Assembly: GCA_006937955.1 (NCBI GenBank)
Contig: SSNP01000019.1
Coordinates: 1,524,968-1,588,967 of the forward strand
DNA length: 64,000 bases
Origin: Pachypanchax playfairii
Taxonomy: Eukaryota > Chordata > Actinopteri > Cyprinodontiformes > Aplocheilidae
Direction of reading: 5' to 3'
Shown: positions 1 to 12,785 of the stretch, piece by piece
Numbering within the stretch: the first letter of the stretch is position 1
Layout: each line of letters begins with the position of its first letter
Made by a program: the position numbers and the translations under genes
Notes under the pieces: generated by a model
Seen by the model: only the letters and a program-made list of their open reading frames with translations
Databases searched by the model: none
What the model was told of the DNA's origin: nothing

Positions 1-511
1 CCCGTTAACGAACAATCAGTGAGTTCATTACACCATATAAGCAATAAGGGGCGCAGATTCTCCAGCCTGAACCTCTAGAGGTCAAACCTCAACTGAAAGA
101 AAACTTACCCTATAAAAATTGCCACAATGTAGACCACAGTGATACACAGAGTGATAAACAGACTTTTAAACACACATATATCAAACATGTTATTAGAAGA
201 GTTTGTCTTTCATCAGTATTTCTAGTTATCTTCTGTTTTTTTATTTTAGATTAAAATGTTTCCCCATATTCAGGGGTTCATAATTTTAAATGTTTATGAT
301 AAGACTTTGTTGTAAATGCAACTATTAAAAGGTTTTTAAAAACCCAGAGAAACAGAAGTTTTTCAGCAGCACAGTGCAGCTGAGTTATAGTGTCAGAGCT
401 GTTGATGTACTTTTCTGTCTTAGACTTGTCAAACTTATAAAAAAACAACAAAAATTCGAATATTCCTGCAGTATTTAAACTCACTCTTGTTTCCTGTTTT
501 TTGTGCTTCAG

Positions 512-3159
512 CCCCACAGCAGAAACCAGCAGGAGGCTGACTGTTGATGAGATGTACCTCGTCGACTCTGGCGGCCAGTATCTGTGAGTAAAAACACTCT
601 CCCAGTTTCACTTCACGTCTTGTTCATTTGAAATGACTCACTGTTTCTCACCTCCATCAGAGATGGAACCACTGACATAACTCGAACAGTTCACTGGGGA
701 ACACCAACCAAAATGCAAAAGGTAACATTTATACTAAAAAACTGATGTAAAAAAGACATTTCAGATGTTTGACACGTGAAATGATACAACTGAAATCTGG
801 TGCAACCTGGTCTTGCTTTACAGGAGGCCTTCACTCGAGTGCTCATGGGAAATATTGAGATATCCAGAACTGTTTTTCCCTCTGGGACTAGAGGTGAATG
901 AAAAAGCCCAGTTTGAGTTTATCTTTCCCCTGAAATGTGTCCTGGTTTCACCACTAGAGAGCTCCCTTCTTCTACATCCTTTGCTCTGATGTTTCTGCAG
1001 CAGAACAAATTTGATTAGGGCCTTTTGTTTATCGACAGGTGTGAACATCGAGATGCTGGGTCGCCGAGCTCTGTGGGAAGTGGGCCTGAACTATGGTCAC
1101 GGAACCGGTCATGGTGTTGGGAACTACTTTGGAGTTCATGAGTGTATGATTTATTCAGTTTCTTTCTTTCACAAACAATAATAAAGAAAATTTAACTATA
1201 ATTAAAAAGAGACTTAATATTCACATCAAATGGATTCTGGATGGACAAGAGGGCAAGAAACTGAGCATGAAAACAGCTGGCAAGCATTGCACATGTGTGA
1301 GCACACATCTTATTTTGCAAGACACCCACATGTGATGTGGTTACATCACTAAATACCTACAGCTGCAGAAGTAAACTAGCCACAGTGAAAGCACATGAAG
1401 GTCAATGTGCCAGTTTCATTTTATTTTGAAAAACGCTCTTTGTTAAACAATGATTTTTTATTAAAATTTTAAATTATTTAGCGTTAAAACGTCTGACTGA
1501 GTAAGCAGGGTTGTAGAGGACGCCACTATACTTTATTCCCTTATGTAGTTTCACCAGAAACCTCCGAAAATCCTGCCAGTCTTTCTTAAAAAAGACAATA
1601 ACATGTTTCATTTAAATTAATGTTGCTTCTGTTTTCATGGTTTTTGATCATGTTATGTTCTAATATTTTTTCAGGGCCAGTTGGTTTTCAAACCAACAAT
1701 GTTCCCTTCAGAGCCGGCATGTTCACATCAATTGGTGAGACTTTTTTCTTCTTCTTTTTTTAGGACAAATTCAAATCGACCTAAAACAAAAGTGCAAAAA
1801 AACCTTCTCAGTCAGTCATGATACAAAAAGTTTATATTTTATTTTAATAGCAAAAGCCAAAGTGAGAGAAAACCAAACAAACATGGATTATTATTTTGTT
1901 GTTGAGAGAGTAATAAACTATCAGCCCAGTTTTCTAGATGATCCTGTAGAAATTAGGATTATTATCTTTTGCGTTTTTGGACTATATTTATGCAAATTTT
2001 CACAAAAATCAAGAAAGTGGTCCAGTTTCAAAAGTCAGTGGAAAACTTTGCATCACGTGTCTTGAAGATTTGCATGTATAAAAATACCAAAATGATCATG
2101 TTTTTGTCTCAGAACCTGGATACTACAAAGAAAATGATTTTGGGATACGAATTGAAGATGTTGCCATGACGACTCCTGCTAACACAAAGGTAAAGGCAAA
2201 GATTTGGCTGATCATGACAGATTTTAAAGGAAGTTGTGTTTGATGTCAGTGTTATTTCATCATTAACATGTTTTCTTCCCCCTCAGTACGGACACAACTT
2301 TCTGACCTTTGACACTGTGTCATTAGTTCCATATGACCGAAAGCTGATTGACATGTCGCTCCTCAGCTCAGAGCAGGTGAGAATTAAAAGTTTCTCACTT
2401 ATAACATTTCAGGATTCTCTGAAAAGGAAGCTACTATGTTGTTTACCTGAAACATAAAAGAAACAAAGTCACGTGACTTGATGTGGGTTTACTTCCTTAA
2501 AGCGTCTGTCGGTTTCCTGCTTTAATTTGTTAATACCTCTGGGTATACAAGAGTGAGATACACACCATGTGTTTTGTTTCCCTGCATTTTGAAAGCTGGC
2601 TTCCTCTTAAAATCCCCCTTTCACACATATGGTTACATCGTCTCTGCAGCTCAGAGATCAAAACAGAGAGACAGAAAAAACAAAACCACGTGTGAAATCT
2701 ACTTCTGTGTTTTGGTTCTTTTTTTTTCTTGCAAGAAACTGAAGTTATTTCTAAATATTAAACATGATGTCAGTAAAATTGTGTTGACATGCAGTGACTG
2801 TTCCAAACATGTTTTTTTAAAAGTGGGTTCAATCTTGCTAGTTTTACTTTAGATGTTTTATTCTTTTAGGTTAAATTTTGTTTAATTTGCAAATAATTTT
2901 AGATTTTTTTGTAGAACCTTTAGGAGTTCCAGTAACTGTGGTTTATTTCTCTCTCCAGCTTCAGTGGTTGAATAATTACTATGAGAAGATCCGGCGGCTG
3001 GTGGGTCCTGAGCTGGACAAGCAGGGGCTTCGTGAGGAGAAAGACTGGATGCTCAGAAATACTGAACCCTTCGCTGAGTCTGGATCTTCTTCCTCCGTCA
3101 GTTCCTCCTCCCTCACCTTCATTGCACTCAGCATCGCTCTGCTCCACAACATCATCTGA
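512..3159 (+). CDS. xpnpep2: Xaa-Pro aminopeptidase 2 (GPI-anchored), 3' part
   Basis: This is the C-terminal part of a M24-family metallopeptidase that removes N-terminal residues preceding proline at the cell surface. Exons read from splice signals: 512-583, 661-721, 824-893, 1039-1143, 1675-1734, 2113-2189, 2287-2376 and 2959-3159. Frame is kept across all junctions. The five metal ligands expected for the family are visible: Asp in VDSGGQY, Asp in DGTTDITRT, His in GHGTGHGVG, Glu in SIEPGYY and Glu in RIEDVA. The last exon ends in a Ser-rich stretch followed by a hydrophobic tail (LTFIALSIALL), as expected for a GPI signal, which favours the membrane paralogue xpnpep2 over cytosolic xpnpep1. 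The neighbour sash3 agrees with human Xq26 synteny. The N-terminal two thirds lie left of the window. Catalytic residues are intact, so this looks like a working gene. Confidence 0.93.
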
Positions 3160-3281
3160 GCAGCTCCGTTTGCACTTTGCAGCAGATTGCACACTAATGT
3201 TACCACTATGCAGTCTCTACTGAGCAGCTATACCAGGTTAACAAGCAACTCAGCTTTTTTCAAATTGTAATATATGTATTT

Positions 3282-3287
3282 AATAAA
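3282..3287 (+). terminator. xpnpep2 polyadenylation signal
   Basis: A canonical AATAAA lies 123 bases after the xpnpep2 stop codon, in AT-rich sequence. It is the first such signal downstream, so the 3' UTR is probably short. Confidence 0.6.
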
Positions 3288-3916
3288 GTAATTAGGGTTT
3301 AAATTATTTTTGCTTTGTTTAAAGTTCAAAATGATTTATTGTGTGATTTTGACAGTTTAAGCTTCAGAGTGTTTGTTTAACTAAATAATATAATTTCTAT
3401 TTTATTAAAGGGACATTTTTTGAAACATGGATGTGTATTAAGGTTGTGTCTGATTTTTAACTTTACAAATGTTTCATAAGAAATAGAAGCAAAAAATAGT
3501 TTCAAATTATTATTAATTATTTTGTAACACTGTAACAAGTAAATAATAGGGAATTATACATTTTCCTGCAGAAATGTAACAGGTTGCAAATGCAACTGAT
3601 ATCCAAAACTTCTACACACATTAGCTTTTTTTTTAAGGCCTAAAAGTAATTTGAGACTCATTTTAATACATAAACTCTATAGGAAGTGTAAAGAGAACCA
3701 AAATAGCAACAGAAATTTAAAATATGCTGTAAGTGGCTCATTAGAGTTGTCATGACAACCACACAGATTAGAAATAAAGCTTCAAACCGTTACTGTGTGA
3801 AAACTTTAAATTTGTGCTGAAAAGAAAGTGTCTGGTGTCTACATGTGGTCATTTTTGCAGTATCTGGAGTGTTTTTACACAGATATGAACATTTAATTAG
3901 AATCGCTGCTTCCAGT

Positions 3917-4110
3917 TCAGGGTCATCCTGGTACGACCTGGACAGGTTGCCCGTCCATCACAGGGTAATATAGAGATGGAGTCAGTCACTCACTAACATC
4001 AAGGGCCAATTTAGAGTTGCTATATAACCAACATGGATATTTGTGAACATGCAAACTCCATGCATTTGTTGCAAGGCAACAGTGCTACCAACTGCGCCAC
4101 CGTGCAGTCC
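3917..4110. repeat. Degenerate teleost interspersed repeat
   Basis: The phrases GGACAGGTTGCCCGTCCATCACAGGG, in pieces, and GCCAATTTAGAG, ATGCAAACTCCATGC and ACTGCGCCACCGTGCAG belong to a repeat family found all over fish genomes. I recognise the family by its text but cannot assign a Repbase name. The copy is diverged and internally deleted. Confidence 0.55.
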
Positions 4111-4984
4111 ATCGTTTCATGGTAAAACCTCAAAAATCATCAGACATCAGTTTTAAAGTCTGACTCTCAGGGACCTCTTGGAGTTTGTTGCTCTTACATG
4201 AGTCAGAGATTCAGAGAAGACTGAGTTTCCCTTTGTTGTGTACTGTATGTTCAAAATGTTTCCAGTTTTTTGCAGAAGTCCTAGAGCATCATTCCAGATC
4301 GAGCCTTGTGTTTTTAGAAGTTCTCTACAGGGTTTTTCCAGAGCTGCAGGAGGAGATCTGAACCTGAGGGAAAGAGCAGAATAACAGGTTCTCATGTTGC
4401 TTGAGTTCTCTGGCATCAGCAGATTTATTGATGTGCAACATATTTCAGCTAGAGACCCAACACCTTGTTCAACACAGTGGATTTGATCTGTTTTTGAGTA
4501 AAAGTAAACTCTTTTTGTGAGTTTTACCATTTAGAGGTTGTTTCTATATCATATTATCCAGAAGGTTTTTGAGCCTTACTGAGATTTGAAGCATGTTTCT
4601 AAGGGAAACCCAATAAATGTCCAAATATATCGTCAGGAACACCATTCAAAACTTCTTTAATGGTCTATTTTTAGTTACCCCACCCTAACTCTTAAATAAG
4701 AGAAGCAAAAAGTTCATTTCCCAAAATGCTATTCTTGTTTCCTTTAAATACCACAAAATTGTATTTTTTGGTTGTGGATATTGGAACTTTGTTGTTACTT
4801 TTAATTTAACATTAATGGTAAAAAAAAAAAAAAAGAAATGAAATCCTCTTTAAAATTTAGAATTTTACAAATCAGGAGGTCAATGTCATTATTTATCAAA
4901 CAAAAACAAGCATGTAGAATCAGTTTTATAAAAGTAAATGTCAGTATCTCATATCACTGAGGAAGAATTTTGACCCACTCGACA

Positions 4985-5600
4985 TAGTTTCAGTTCAATG
5001 AGATTTGCAGACATTTATTTCTCTCAAGGTCCGACCGCAGGATTTCAGTCAGGTTGACGTCTGGACTTCGACTGGAACATTGCGGTGCCTTGATTTTTTT
5101 TTTTTTCTGTTTCACTTATTCTCTTTTAGTTTTGCTGATATCATGAAAGTATGCTGGTATTGTGGCTGCAAAACAAGCCTGTATGATCAGCCCTCCACCT
5201 GCTGACGGTCAGTATGAGAGGATGTTCTTCATCAAACATGGAACTGTGCATTAAAGCTAAACATCTATTATGGTCTCATCTGACCAACAGACATTGTTTC
5301 AGAGGTTTATGGTTTAGTAAAATGCAACTTTACAAATCCAAGCTGAGCAGACATTTAAATTTTAAATAGCATAAATCTTTCTCACATCAAACCTTCTAAA
5401 CAAGTTGGACACATCAAGTCTTTTATTAACTGTCTTATCATGAACTTTAACCTTTAACCTGCTAATCAAGTCTAAGAGAGTCTGAGATGGAGCTTTTAGG
5501 TTTTTTGCAGATTCTCTGAGCATTGGAAAGTCTGATGTGAGGTTGTAAAAACCTGGTAATAAATCAAACATTTGATCAGAAAGAGAACCCACTTTCTTTG
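4985..5600 (-). pseudogene. Tc1/mariner-family transposase remnant
   Basis: Read on the minus strand, 5400-5560 gives a fragment resembling the helix-turn-helix region of fish Tc1-like transposases: MLRESAKN, SQTLLDL and KVKVHDKTVNKRL. Plus-strand text further left (GTGGCTGCAAAACAAGCC, GTCTCATCTGACCAACAGACA) matches the antisense of the catalytic half of the same element class. Stops and deletions break it throughout, so it is a dead copy and not a gene. I did not locate its terminal inverted repeats. Confidence 0.7.
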
Positions 5601-5657
5601 TTTCTCACATCAACACATTCATTTACTGTTTAGGATTTATTTAGATTCATTCTCAGT

Positions 5658-5730
5658 TTGACAGCTGGAGACAGACACCAGACGCTCCCTGCGACCCTGA
5701 ACAGGAACAAGCAGGTAGAGATAATAACTG
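5658..5730. repeat. Tail fragment of teleost interspersed repeat
   Basis: AGCTGGAGACAGACACCAG followed by CGACCCTGAACAGGAACAAGC is the diagnostic end of a very common fish repeat that usually runs on into a GGAT-rich tract. Only this end is preserved. A related fragment sits in a dnah10 intron at 55381-55437. Confidence 0.5.
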
Positions 5731-7233
5731 ACTAACATTCAGTTTGTCTTGTCAGAAAACTGAACTCGCTGTCAGCAATTCTGCAGCAGTGAAGCCACTG
5801 TTGAGACATTATTTCTGCAGCTTGAAGGTGTGAGCGCACAGCTGATGCTCCACACCCTAAGTTTTCATGTTCTGGTCAAACATTTAAAAATGTTACTGGA
5901 AAGCTCTCAGAATGGTGTACAAATGTTGTTGGTGCTATTTGTGGTAAATAAGAAAAGAAGAACTTTGAGCATGAGACGATTCTTTTTTGACACAAAGATC
6001 TTTTTTTCTCTTTTTTACTGCCACATGCAAAACATGCACGACCACACTGAGGATTTTATTTCAATGCACAATAAACATAATGTGAGATGTAAAATCTGTC
6101 CTTTGGATGTTTAAGTCAGCCCAGTATTGCCGTGGTGATCTATGACTCAGACCAGGGTTTTCTCATCTTTATTTATAACAAACTACCTCTGATAGCTTTA
6201 CAATGAAGCACTGACTGGAGTGAAATACACAAACACACTGATTCATTTAGGATTCTTCTAAGTGTCTTTCAGCTTCTGCTAGTTGTTTTTATCACTTTTC
6301 GTGATGTGCAGATAGATGAGTTTGGTACCAACCTTCAGTCGAGTGGCAGGAAACTGAAATAGGGCATCTTCTTGTCATGTGGTTTATTCACACCACCAAA
6401 ACAACAAGTTCAACTTGCCTTGCATTGAACGCTCCTCTCCTGCCATTACTGTCAGTGCATGTTTTGTTGTTTTATCCTGCAGGTTGAATGCACATTAAAA
6501 CGAGTAACTCCAGTCTTCTAGTATTAGTTGATTGTATCATTTAGTGTAGAATCCTTTTGTTTTGTATTAGATAAACTCTAAATACGTCATCTTTGCTTGT
6601 CTTTCACTTCCACATGTTACATGTGCTCACTATGGCTGCAGGTTAACAACCTTCAGAAAGCTGGAACTCACAAGGAAACAGCTGCATGACTGATGTTGTT
6701 TTACACAGCGTAGTTCTCAAATACGAAAGACAAATATAAAACAATATCAGTCTCCTCCAGGAAGCTTTACTTTGACTAAACATGTTGAATTTGAGCAACA
6801 GTTATTGTTTAAGAACAACGTTTATAAATCTCCTGTGATACGATGCATTCACTGACTTGTGATTTCCATCCGTCTAATTACTGATTTGTAATGACGTCTG
6901 AACTTTTTGGGAGTCGGTTCAGTTTTTAGACACACTGAGCTTGTGGCACGCAACTAAGAGTCATATATGTAACCAAACCAGTAGCCTGTTTGTGGTCCTG
7001 AGCAGCAGAAACAGAGTTTGCCTCTTCAGTTTCATCACAGCCATGTGACTTCCTGAATACTGCACTTCATTTGGCTGCAGAGCAGAGCAGAGCACCTCAG
7101 CCCTCCTCTTTCTCTCTTTATCAAACTCTTGACAGCGCAGTGACAGATATACTCAGTGATTAAAAAATCCTGCTGCTTTCTCACAGCTTATTTTTTTTGT
7201 CCGGAGAGATTTTGTGGATCTTTGAGGAAGAAG

Positions 7234-10200
7234 ATGCTGAGGCGAAGGCCTTCAAACGCCTCAGAGAAGGAGCAAACTCAAAAGAAGAAGGTGAGTTTTT
7301 AGGTCCTTGTTACTCAAAACCCAAATAATTTCAACAAATGGAGCTTTAAGTTTGTATCGATTTTACAGACGGTTGTTGTGAAACACTTGTTGACTTCATA
7401 ACCCTCAGCTGTCTTTGTGTGCACACCTTTTGAAGACAGGATGTTCGATAAGTTAGTGCAGAACTCTGTGGTGAACCGAGCAAAGCCACAAAAACAGAAA
7501 AATTTAAAACTCTTTGATACTTTGATTCCAAAAAGATGTTTTAAATATATATTTAACTTTCCAGCTTCAACTTGTGCTCTGTAAGTTCCTCTATTCTGGC
7601 CTGATGATTCATGCAGATGTGCAGTTTGAGTCAGAAAAAGCTTTGTGGCTTCTGCTGCTTTTCGTCTCCAGCAAAGCCTCCTACACTCGACACCAGCACC
7701 CTTATTTTCCATCCACATCTCTGCTCCTGTAATCTGATTCACAACTTGTATTAACACTTCTCGCTGCCTTTTGTTCTCGGCAAACATCTTCAAACACAAA
7801 ACTGTGACAGGGAGCTACAAAGACTGGTGAACTTCATCTTTATCATCATGTTTTAGAATAAATAAAATTTTTAATAAAGATGTTTAACTACGAGGTCACT
7901 TGTTCGTATAACTTCACGGTTGGTTTAATTCTTCGGGTTTTACACATACCAGCAGCAACAGTTACAGAATGGATCTCTGCAATGATTGGCTGCCAGCTGT
8001 TGCTTAAGCTGTGGTTTCAGCGAAGAAAGAAGGATGAGCTGTGATAAGATTTTGCACGACAGCGTAGTTAAATGGAAAATTAGACCGAATTTCCGCTACG
8101 GTAACAAACTCACCTAAAAAAAAAGTGTGAAATAGAGAAATTATGAGCTTTGTTTTTAAAAATAAAACAAAACCGTAACTGAAAGTAGATCGAGAAGAAA
8201 ATAGTTCATCTATAAAAAATGTTTTTCTCAAGTTTATGCTCCAGTTTTAAACTGATTAAACAAACAAAATCTTTTAAGACATCCCAATTGTATAAAGTAG
8301 TACACAATATTCCTTTTGTTAAAGATTGAAATCACTGTTTTATTTTGCATGTAATTAAAGCAAAACTTAAATCATTTCATCTTTTTTTTTTTATTTAAGA
8401 TTTGACTCATGCATCTTCATATTTATAATAAATTTGACCAAAAACCTAATAAGGGCTAGTTTTATTTTCATAAATGTGTGTTTTTAATCATTGAAAGTTA
8501 ATCTTTTGAGCACAAACAGTTTATTTGATGGACTTTCATAAATCCCCACAAGTCTTTTGCCTGTTTACTGCAAATTTTAGTCACAGTCTGATTGGCTGCA
8601 GTAAAATGAAGGACTCAGTCTTGAGCAACTGTGAGGAAAAACCTGGTCAGTTTTTCATTCTGATAAACTCGTCTGCAGATTCATTCAGTTTACACATTTT
8701 GGGAGATAGGAACATATTGCATGTGCACATTTGTGAGATCAGGGTTATCAGTGTTGTGCCAAAAAGCCACTGGACAACTGCCTGACATGTTCCTGAAGTT
8801 GTTTATATGATTTATCTCTGCTCAGCTTATTCCTCTGATGTTAGCAGTGTTTTTGTTTTTTCTCATTTTCTTTTGTTTTTATTTGTAGCTCACCTTGCAG
8901 AGGTCCAGCAGCTTCAAGGATTTCATGAAGCACAAGCCCACGTCACCTGTTGTGGCAGAAAAAGAGTTCAACTTGGAGGAAAATGTAAGTCCTTCCTCTC
9001 AAACCTCCTTATCAACACAAAAGATTGGAACAAAATACCCAACAAATAACTTTTTTCTGTTTTAGTTCCCAGTTAATTTCTCCTGCAGATATTTTATCAC
9101 AATGTTCCTCATTTGTGAAGCTGTATGAACTTCATTCAGCCTCAGGAGTGATACTGCAACCAGAAGCTCTTATCTGTTAAAACTGTCACAAAAATGTTCC
9201 GTTTGTTCTTCCTCATTTTAGGACAACCGCTGCACATGTGAGCAAACGTGTAACTTCAGAATTTACAGAAACAATTAATCATTTCCCAGTAAACATATAG
9301 AGAGTAGAAGTTGGAGGATGAGTGAGTGCAGAAGTACAGAAATAGAGAGGAAGTAAGAAGGAGAAGCACTGCAGAGCAGATGACAGCACAGGGCAGACAG
9401 GATGTCCTCTGGTGACAGCTAGTCAAGCAGAGAGCCTGTGCGTCAGACAGCCTGAACTGAAGCAGAAAACCTTTCAGCAGGAGTCTGATGAAGCTCCCTC
9501 AGGAGTAAATATGCATTTTAGATTCATTTTGATCATTTTTTAAACTCTGTGTTGTAAATCTGGGAATTCTGTCTATGTAAAAGCTTGTCATTGAGGTTTT
9601 GCTGCAACCTCTAACAGAGAGAATGAGATTGAGTTAAATGTTTAGTACCTGTAGATTCATGATTCATGCGGGGTGCAGGTGTTAGGTTGTGTGTCTTTGT
9701 GGGTGTCAGCTGGATTTGTGTATATACAAACCCCATCACCACAAGGTCTTTTCTTACTTCTGAGAAATAAACATTTGTGAAACTAATTAAGTCAGTATCA
9801 CTTAAAAAAAATTACATTCAACCATCTCTTTTTTTTCACTGTAAAGATCATGACCTCCCACATCATGACATGTGTTAACACACTTTTATGAGAAAGCTGA
9901 TGTTTTTTCTTTCTCATGTCAGGTGGCAGATGGTGTGGCAGCAGAAGAAGTAGCGAAAAGTGGAAGCAAACTGGGGAAGAAATGGCGCAACGTCATCTCA
10001 CGTACGATGACCCGTAAAACGTCCAAGATGGTTCAGAAGGCACTGGCAGAGGAGGGGGTAAAGAGACAAGTTCATTATCATTATTATTATTAGTAGTAGT
10101 AGTAGTAGTAGTATTGTATTCTTATATTCAGACAAATGTAATTTATACCCACAACACATGTGATGCTGTTACAAAAAAGATAATGGCTCCTCTGAAGACA

Positions 10201-12785
10201 TCTTACTATCTTTAATAGCGGTTTGTCGCCATCTCGTGGCCAAATGCTGCACTACATGTATAGAAGATGTTCCAGTTACACTTCCTGAACTCAACAAAGT
10301 GTATTTATTCAACTTAAGGATTTTATTTTATTTTATTTTATTTTATTTTATTTTATTTTATTTTATTTTATTTTATTTTATTTTATTTTATTTTATTTTA
10401 TTTTATTTTATTTTATTTTATTTTCATATTTTGAATTGCCTCCGTTTTTTTCATTTAACATTCATTTTTTCCTGTGTGTCTTCAGTATTACCACTTCATT
10501 TTATTTTATTTTATTTTATTTTATTTTATTTTATTTTATTTTATTTTATTTTATTTTATTTTATTTTATTTTATTTTATTTTATTTTATTTTATTTTATT
10601 TTCATATTTTGAATTGCCTCCGTTTTTTTCATTTAACATTCATTTTTTCCTGTGTGTCTTCAGTATTACCACTTCAGTGAACTATAATAGTTATTGATCT
10701 TGAACCCCCACTGCTGTCTGTGTCTCCAGGGAGAGAGTGGAGAGGAGCTGTCCCCTGTCTCATCCGACTGGCATCCAGATCTGACGACAGGAAAGAGGAC
10801 GTCTGTGTGCTCCACAGGCTCAGAGGACACCACGCCAAGCCCCGTCAGCCGCCAGCTCTCGGGCAGTAAGTGTGAAACTGCAGCCCAGAACTTTTAAATC
10901 CACGAAGAAGAAACCTGAGGCAGACAAAAACCAAAAATCGAGAGAAAAGGAGGAATTTGGGTTTAGAAAAAACTGAAAAGCCATCATCTTTACTAAATTT
11001 TAATATATGCTTTTAAATGCTGTCAATTGGACAGAATGAGGCACACAAGCTCAAAGGCAACATTTGCACCTGCAGGCAGTTTAAAACTTGAAAACAAAGT
11101 GAAAGAATAAAAGATAATAATAATAATAAAACCTTTCTTTTGTTTGCTAAACCTTGAAAAGAGGTTTTCAATGGAATATCTTTTGTGGTACTAGATGCAT
11201 ATATAGACGTATATTTGAGCTCCTTCTTAGGATGAACCTGTTTCTTGTCTGTCCTCCTCAGGCAGCGACAGACAGAGCCTGGACAGTGGATACTCTCAGA
11301 GGGACAGCATGAGACTGGAGGAGAACGGCGTCCCTTACAATGGACCCTTCTGTGGTCGGGCTCTGGTGCACACAGACTTCACTCCCAGTCCCTACGATGT
11401 GGATTCTCTGAAACTCCAAGTGAGTCCTGCTCCTCTTTCTCCTCTCAATGATTTGGCCTTTGGATTCGTCTCCTGTCTCAGTGTTTTGTCCTCTGGGAGC
11501 TTGTTAAGACTGTGAAACAAGATGGATCCTGGTTCTGATTATCATCCTTGAACGCAGCATCTAATCTAAGAGACCATTTACTGACTGCATGAGCTGATTA
11601 TACACACATTCAAAACAAAATAAGTCTGCAAAATAAAATTCACATTTTTATTAATAGATTTGCTACTACATGGAGATTCTAATCAGCTGGACTGAACCTG
11701 ACAGTCTGCAGTCCTGATAGAGTTTATCGCTTGCTTTTGTTTGTCGTCTCACCTTCGTCTTCATCATTGTGTCTCTTACAGAAAGGAGACATCATTTACA
11801 TCATAGACAAGCCTCCTGTGGGCACCTGGACAGGGAAGCTCAACAACAAGGTGGGCTCCTTCAAGTTCATCTACGTCAACCTCCTCCCTGATGAGAGCCC
11901 CAGAGCCATACGGAGACGCTGCAACAGCAAGAACCGCCGATCCAAGACCAAACCCAAAACCCTGGAGGAGGTCCTGGACAGCATGGGCCTGACGGTGAGA
12001 AGATCGATGCTGAGAGCTCATTTTATTGATCCACGTGCTCCACAAACTAACCTCAGACTGGTTCTCTCTCTGTTTTAGGAGCTGAGTTCCTTGTTGTCCA
12101 TGCACGGTTTCCAGAGCCTAGAGGACTTCACAGGACTGAAAGAGTCTCACCTGAATGAGCTGAACATCACAGATCCAGAACAGCGCTCCAAGATCCTGAA
12201 CGCCACCGAGCTGCTCAGAGACTGTAGGTTTATACTTTGTGATGCTGGAATGTCAAATCTTGTCCTTTAGAACTTTAGAATCATAAGTAGATGATGTCTG
12301 ATCCTTACAGGACGAGGAACAACTTGGCAGGATTTCATTCTGACAGTTTTTAGTTCTGATTGACTGATTTAAAGAAATCCTGCTTCATACATTTGTTCAT
12401 TTTTGGCTTCATTAAGACAAATCTCTTCTAGTAACATTTCTTTTTCAAGTTGTTGCAAAATAACAAGAATTAAATTTTTTTATTAGTTATTTATTAATAA
12501 TCTGTTTCAATGTGAACGATTTTGTCTCATATAGCTGATGAAGAGTCAGATGAAGAGGAGGAGGAGAAGTCTGAAGAAGATGCCAGACAGCCGAGGGACT
12601 CGGGCTGCTTCGAGAGCTCAGAGAACCTGGAGAGCGGGCGTGAAGAGTCAAAGACGGAGGAAGAGTCAAACCAGGAAACAGAGAAACCAGAGCAGGAGTC
12701 AGAGCAGACACAGGAGTCCCAGACAGAGCAGCTGGAGGCCGTGCAGGAACATCTGGAAAAGCTGACTGTGGATGAAGGACAGTGA
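7234..12785 (+). CDS. sash3: SAM and SH3 domain-containing protein 3 (SLY1)
   Basis: Complete adaptor gene of 396 aa; mammalian SASH3 is about 380. Exons: 7234-7290, 8889-8984, 9923-10057, 10730-10865, 11262-11419, 11782-11994, 12079-12223 and 12535-12785. The start ATG opens MLRRRPSNASEKE, the conserved N-terminus of the family. Residues 24-31 are RSSSFKDF, including the Ser27 that is phosphorylated in mammalian SLY1. A basic KKWRNVISRTM segment follows at about 70-80. The SH3 domain lies at about 172-232 (ALVHTDFTP, DSLKLQKGDII, GTWTGKLNNKVGSFKFIYV). A SAM domain sits at about 252-313 (FQSLEDFTGL, HLNELNI). The tail is very acidic, with SDEESDEEEEEKSEED and the conserved RDSGCFES. In mammals the protein acts in antigen-receptor signalling in T and B cells. 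Its position between xpnpep2 and zdhhc9 matches human Xq26. Confidence 0.95.
7291..8888 (+). other. sash3 intron 1
   Basis: AT-rich GT-AG intron of 1.6 kb. It is flanked by AAG|GTGAGT and TTTGTAG. I see no exon, known repeat or RNA gene in it. Confidence 0.7.
10078..10113 (+). repeat. ATT/TAG trinucleotide microsatellite
   Basis: A short run of TTA units passes into TAG units in sash3 intron 3, directly after the exon 3 splice donor region. Confidence 0.8.
10321..10676 (+). repeat. Duplicated (TTTTA)n pentanucleotide unit
   Basis: Two tandem copies of a 178-bp unit. Each is about 104 bp of TTTTA repeats followed by an identical 74-bp unique segment beginning CATATTTTGAATTGCC: tracts at 10321-10424 and 10499-10602, spacers at 10425-10498 and 10603-10676. 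The array lies in sash3 intron 3, about 50 bp before the exon 4 acceptor. Long open frames across it are low-complexity artefacts. Confidence 0.95.

Larger units (their letters stand above)
3300..7233. other. Intergenic region xpnpep2-sash3
   Basis: No gene is supported here. It is AT-rich and carries decayed transposon pieces: a common teleost interspersed repeat near 3917-4110, a Tc1 transposase remnant at 4985-5600, and a repeat tail near 5658-5730. The last few hundred bases should contain the sash3 promoter and 5' UTR. An ETS-like ACTTCCTGA at about 7048-7056 would fit a lymphoid gene, but this is inference only. Confidence 0.6.

Noticed and set aside
4153..4530. 125-codon minus-strand open frame near 4.3 kb
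   Set aside because: No recognisable domain, no splice structure or start context, and it lies among decayed repeats.
10236..10697. 153-codon open frame made of FYFIL repeats
   Set aside because: It is a stop-free reading of the TTTTA microsatellite inside sash3 intron 3.
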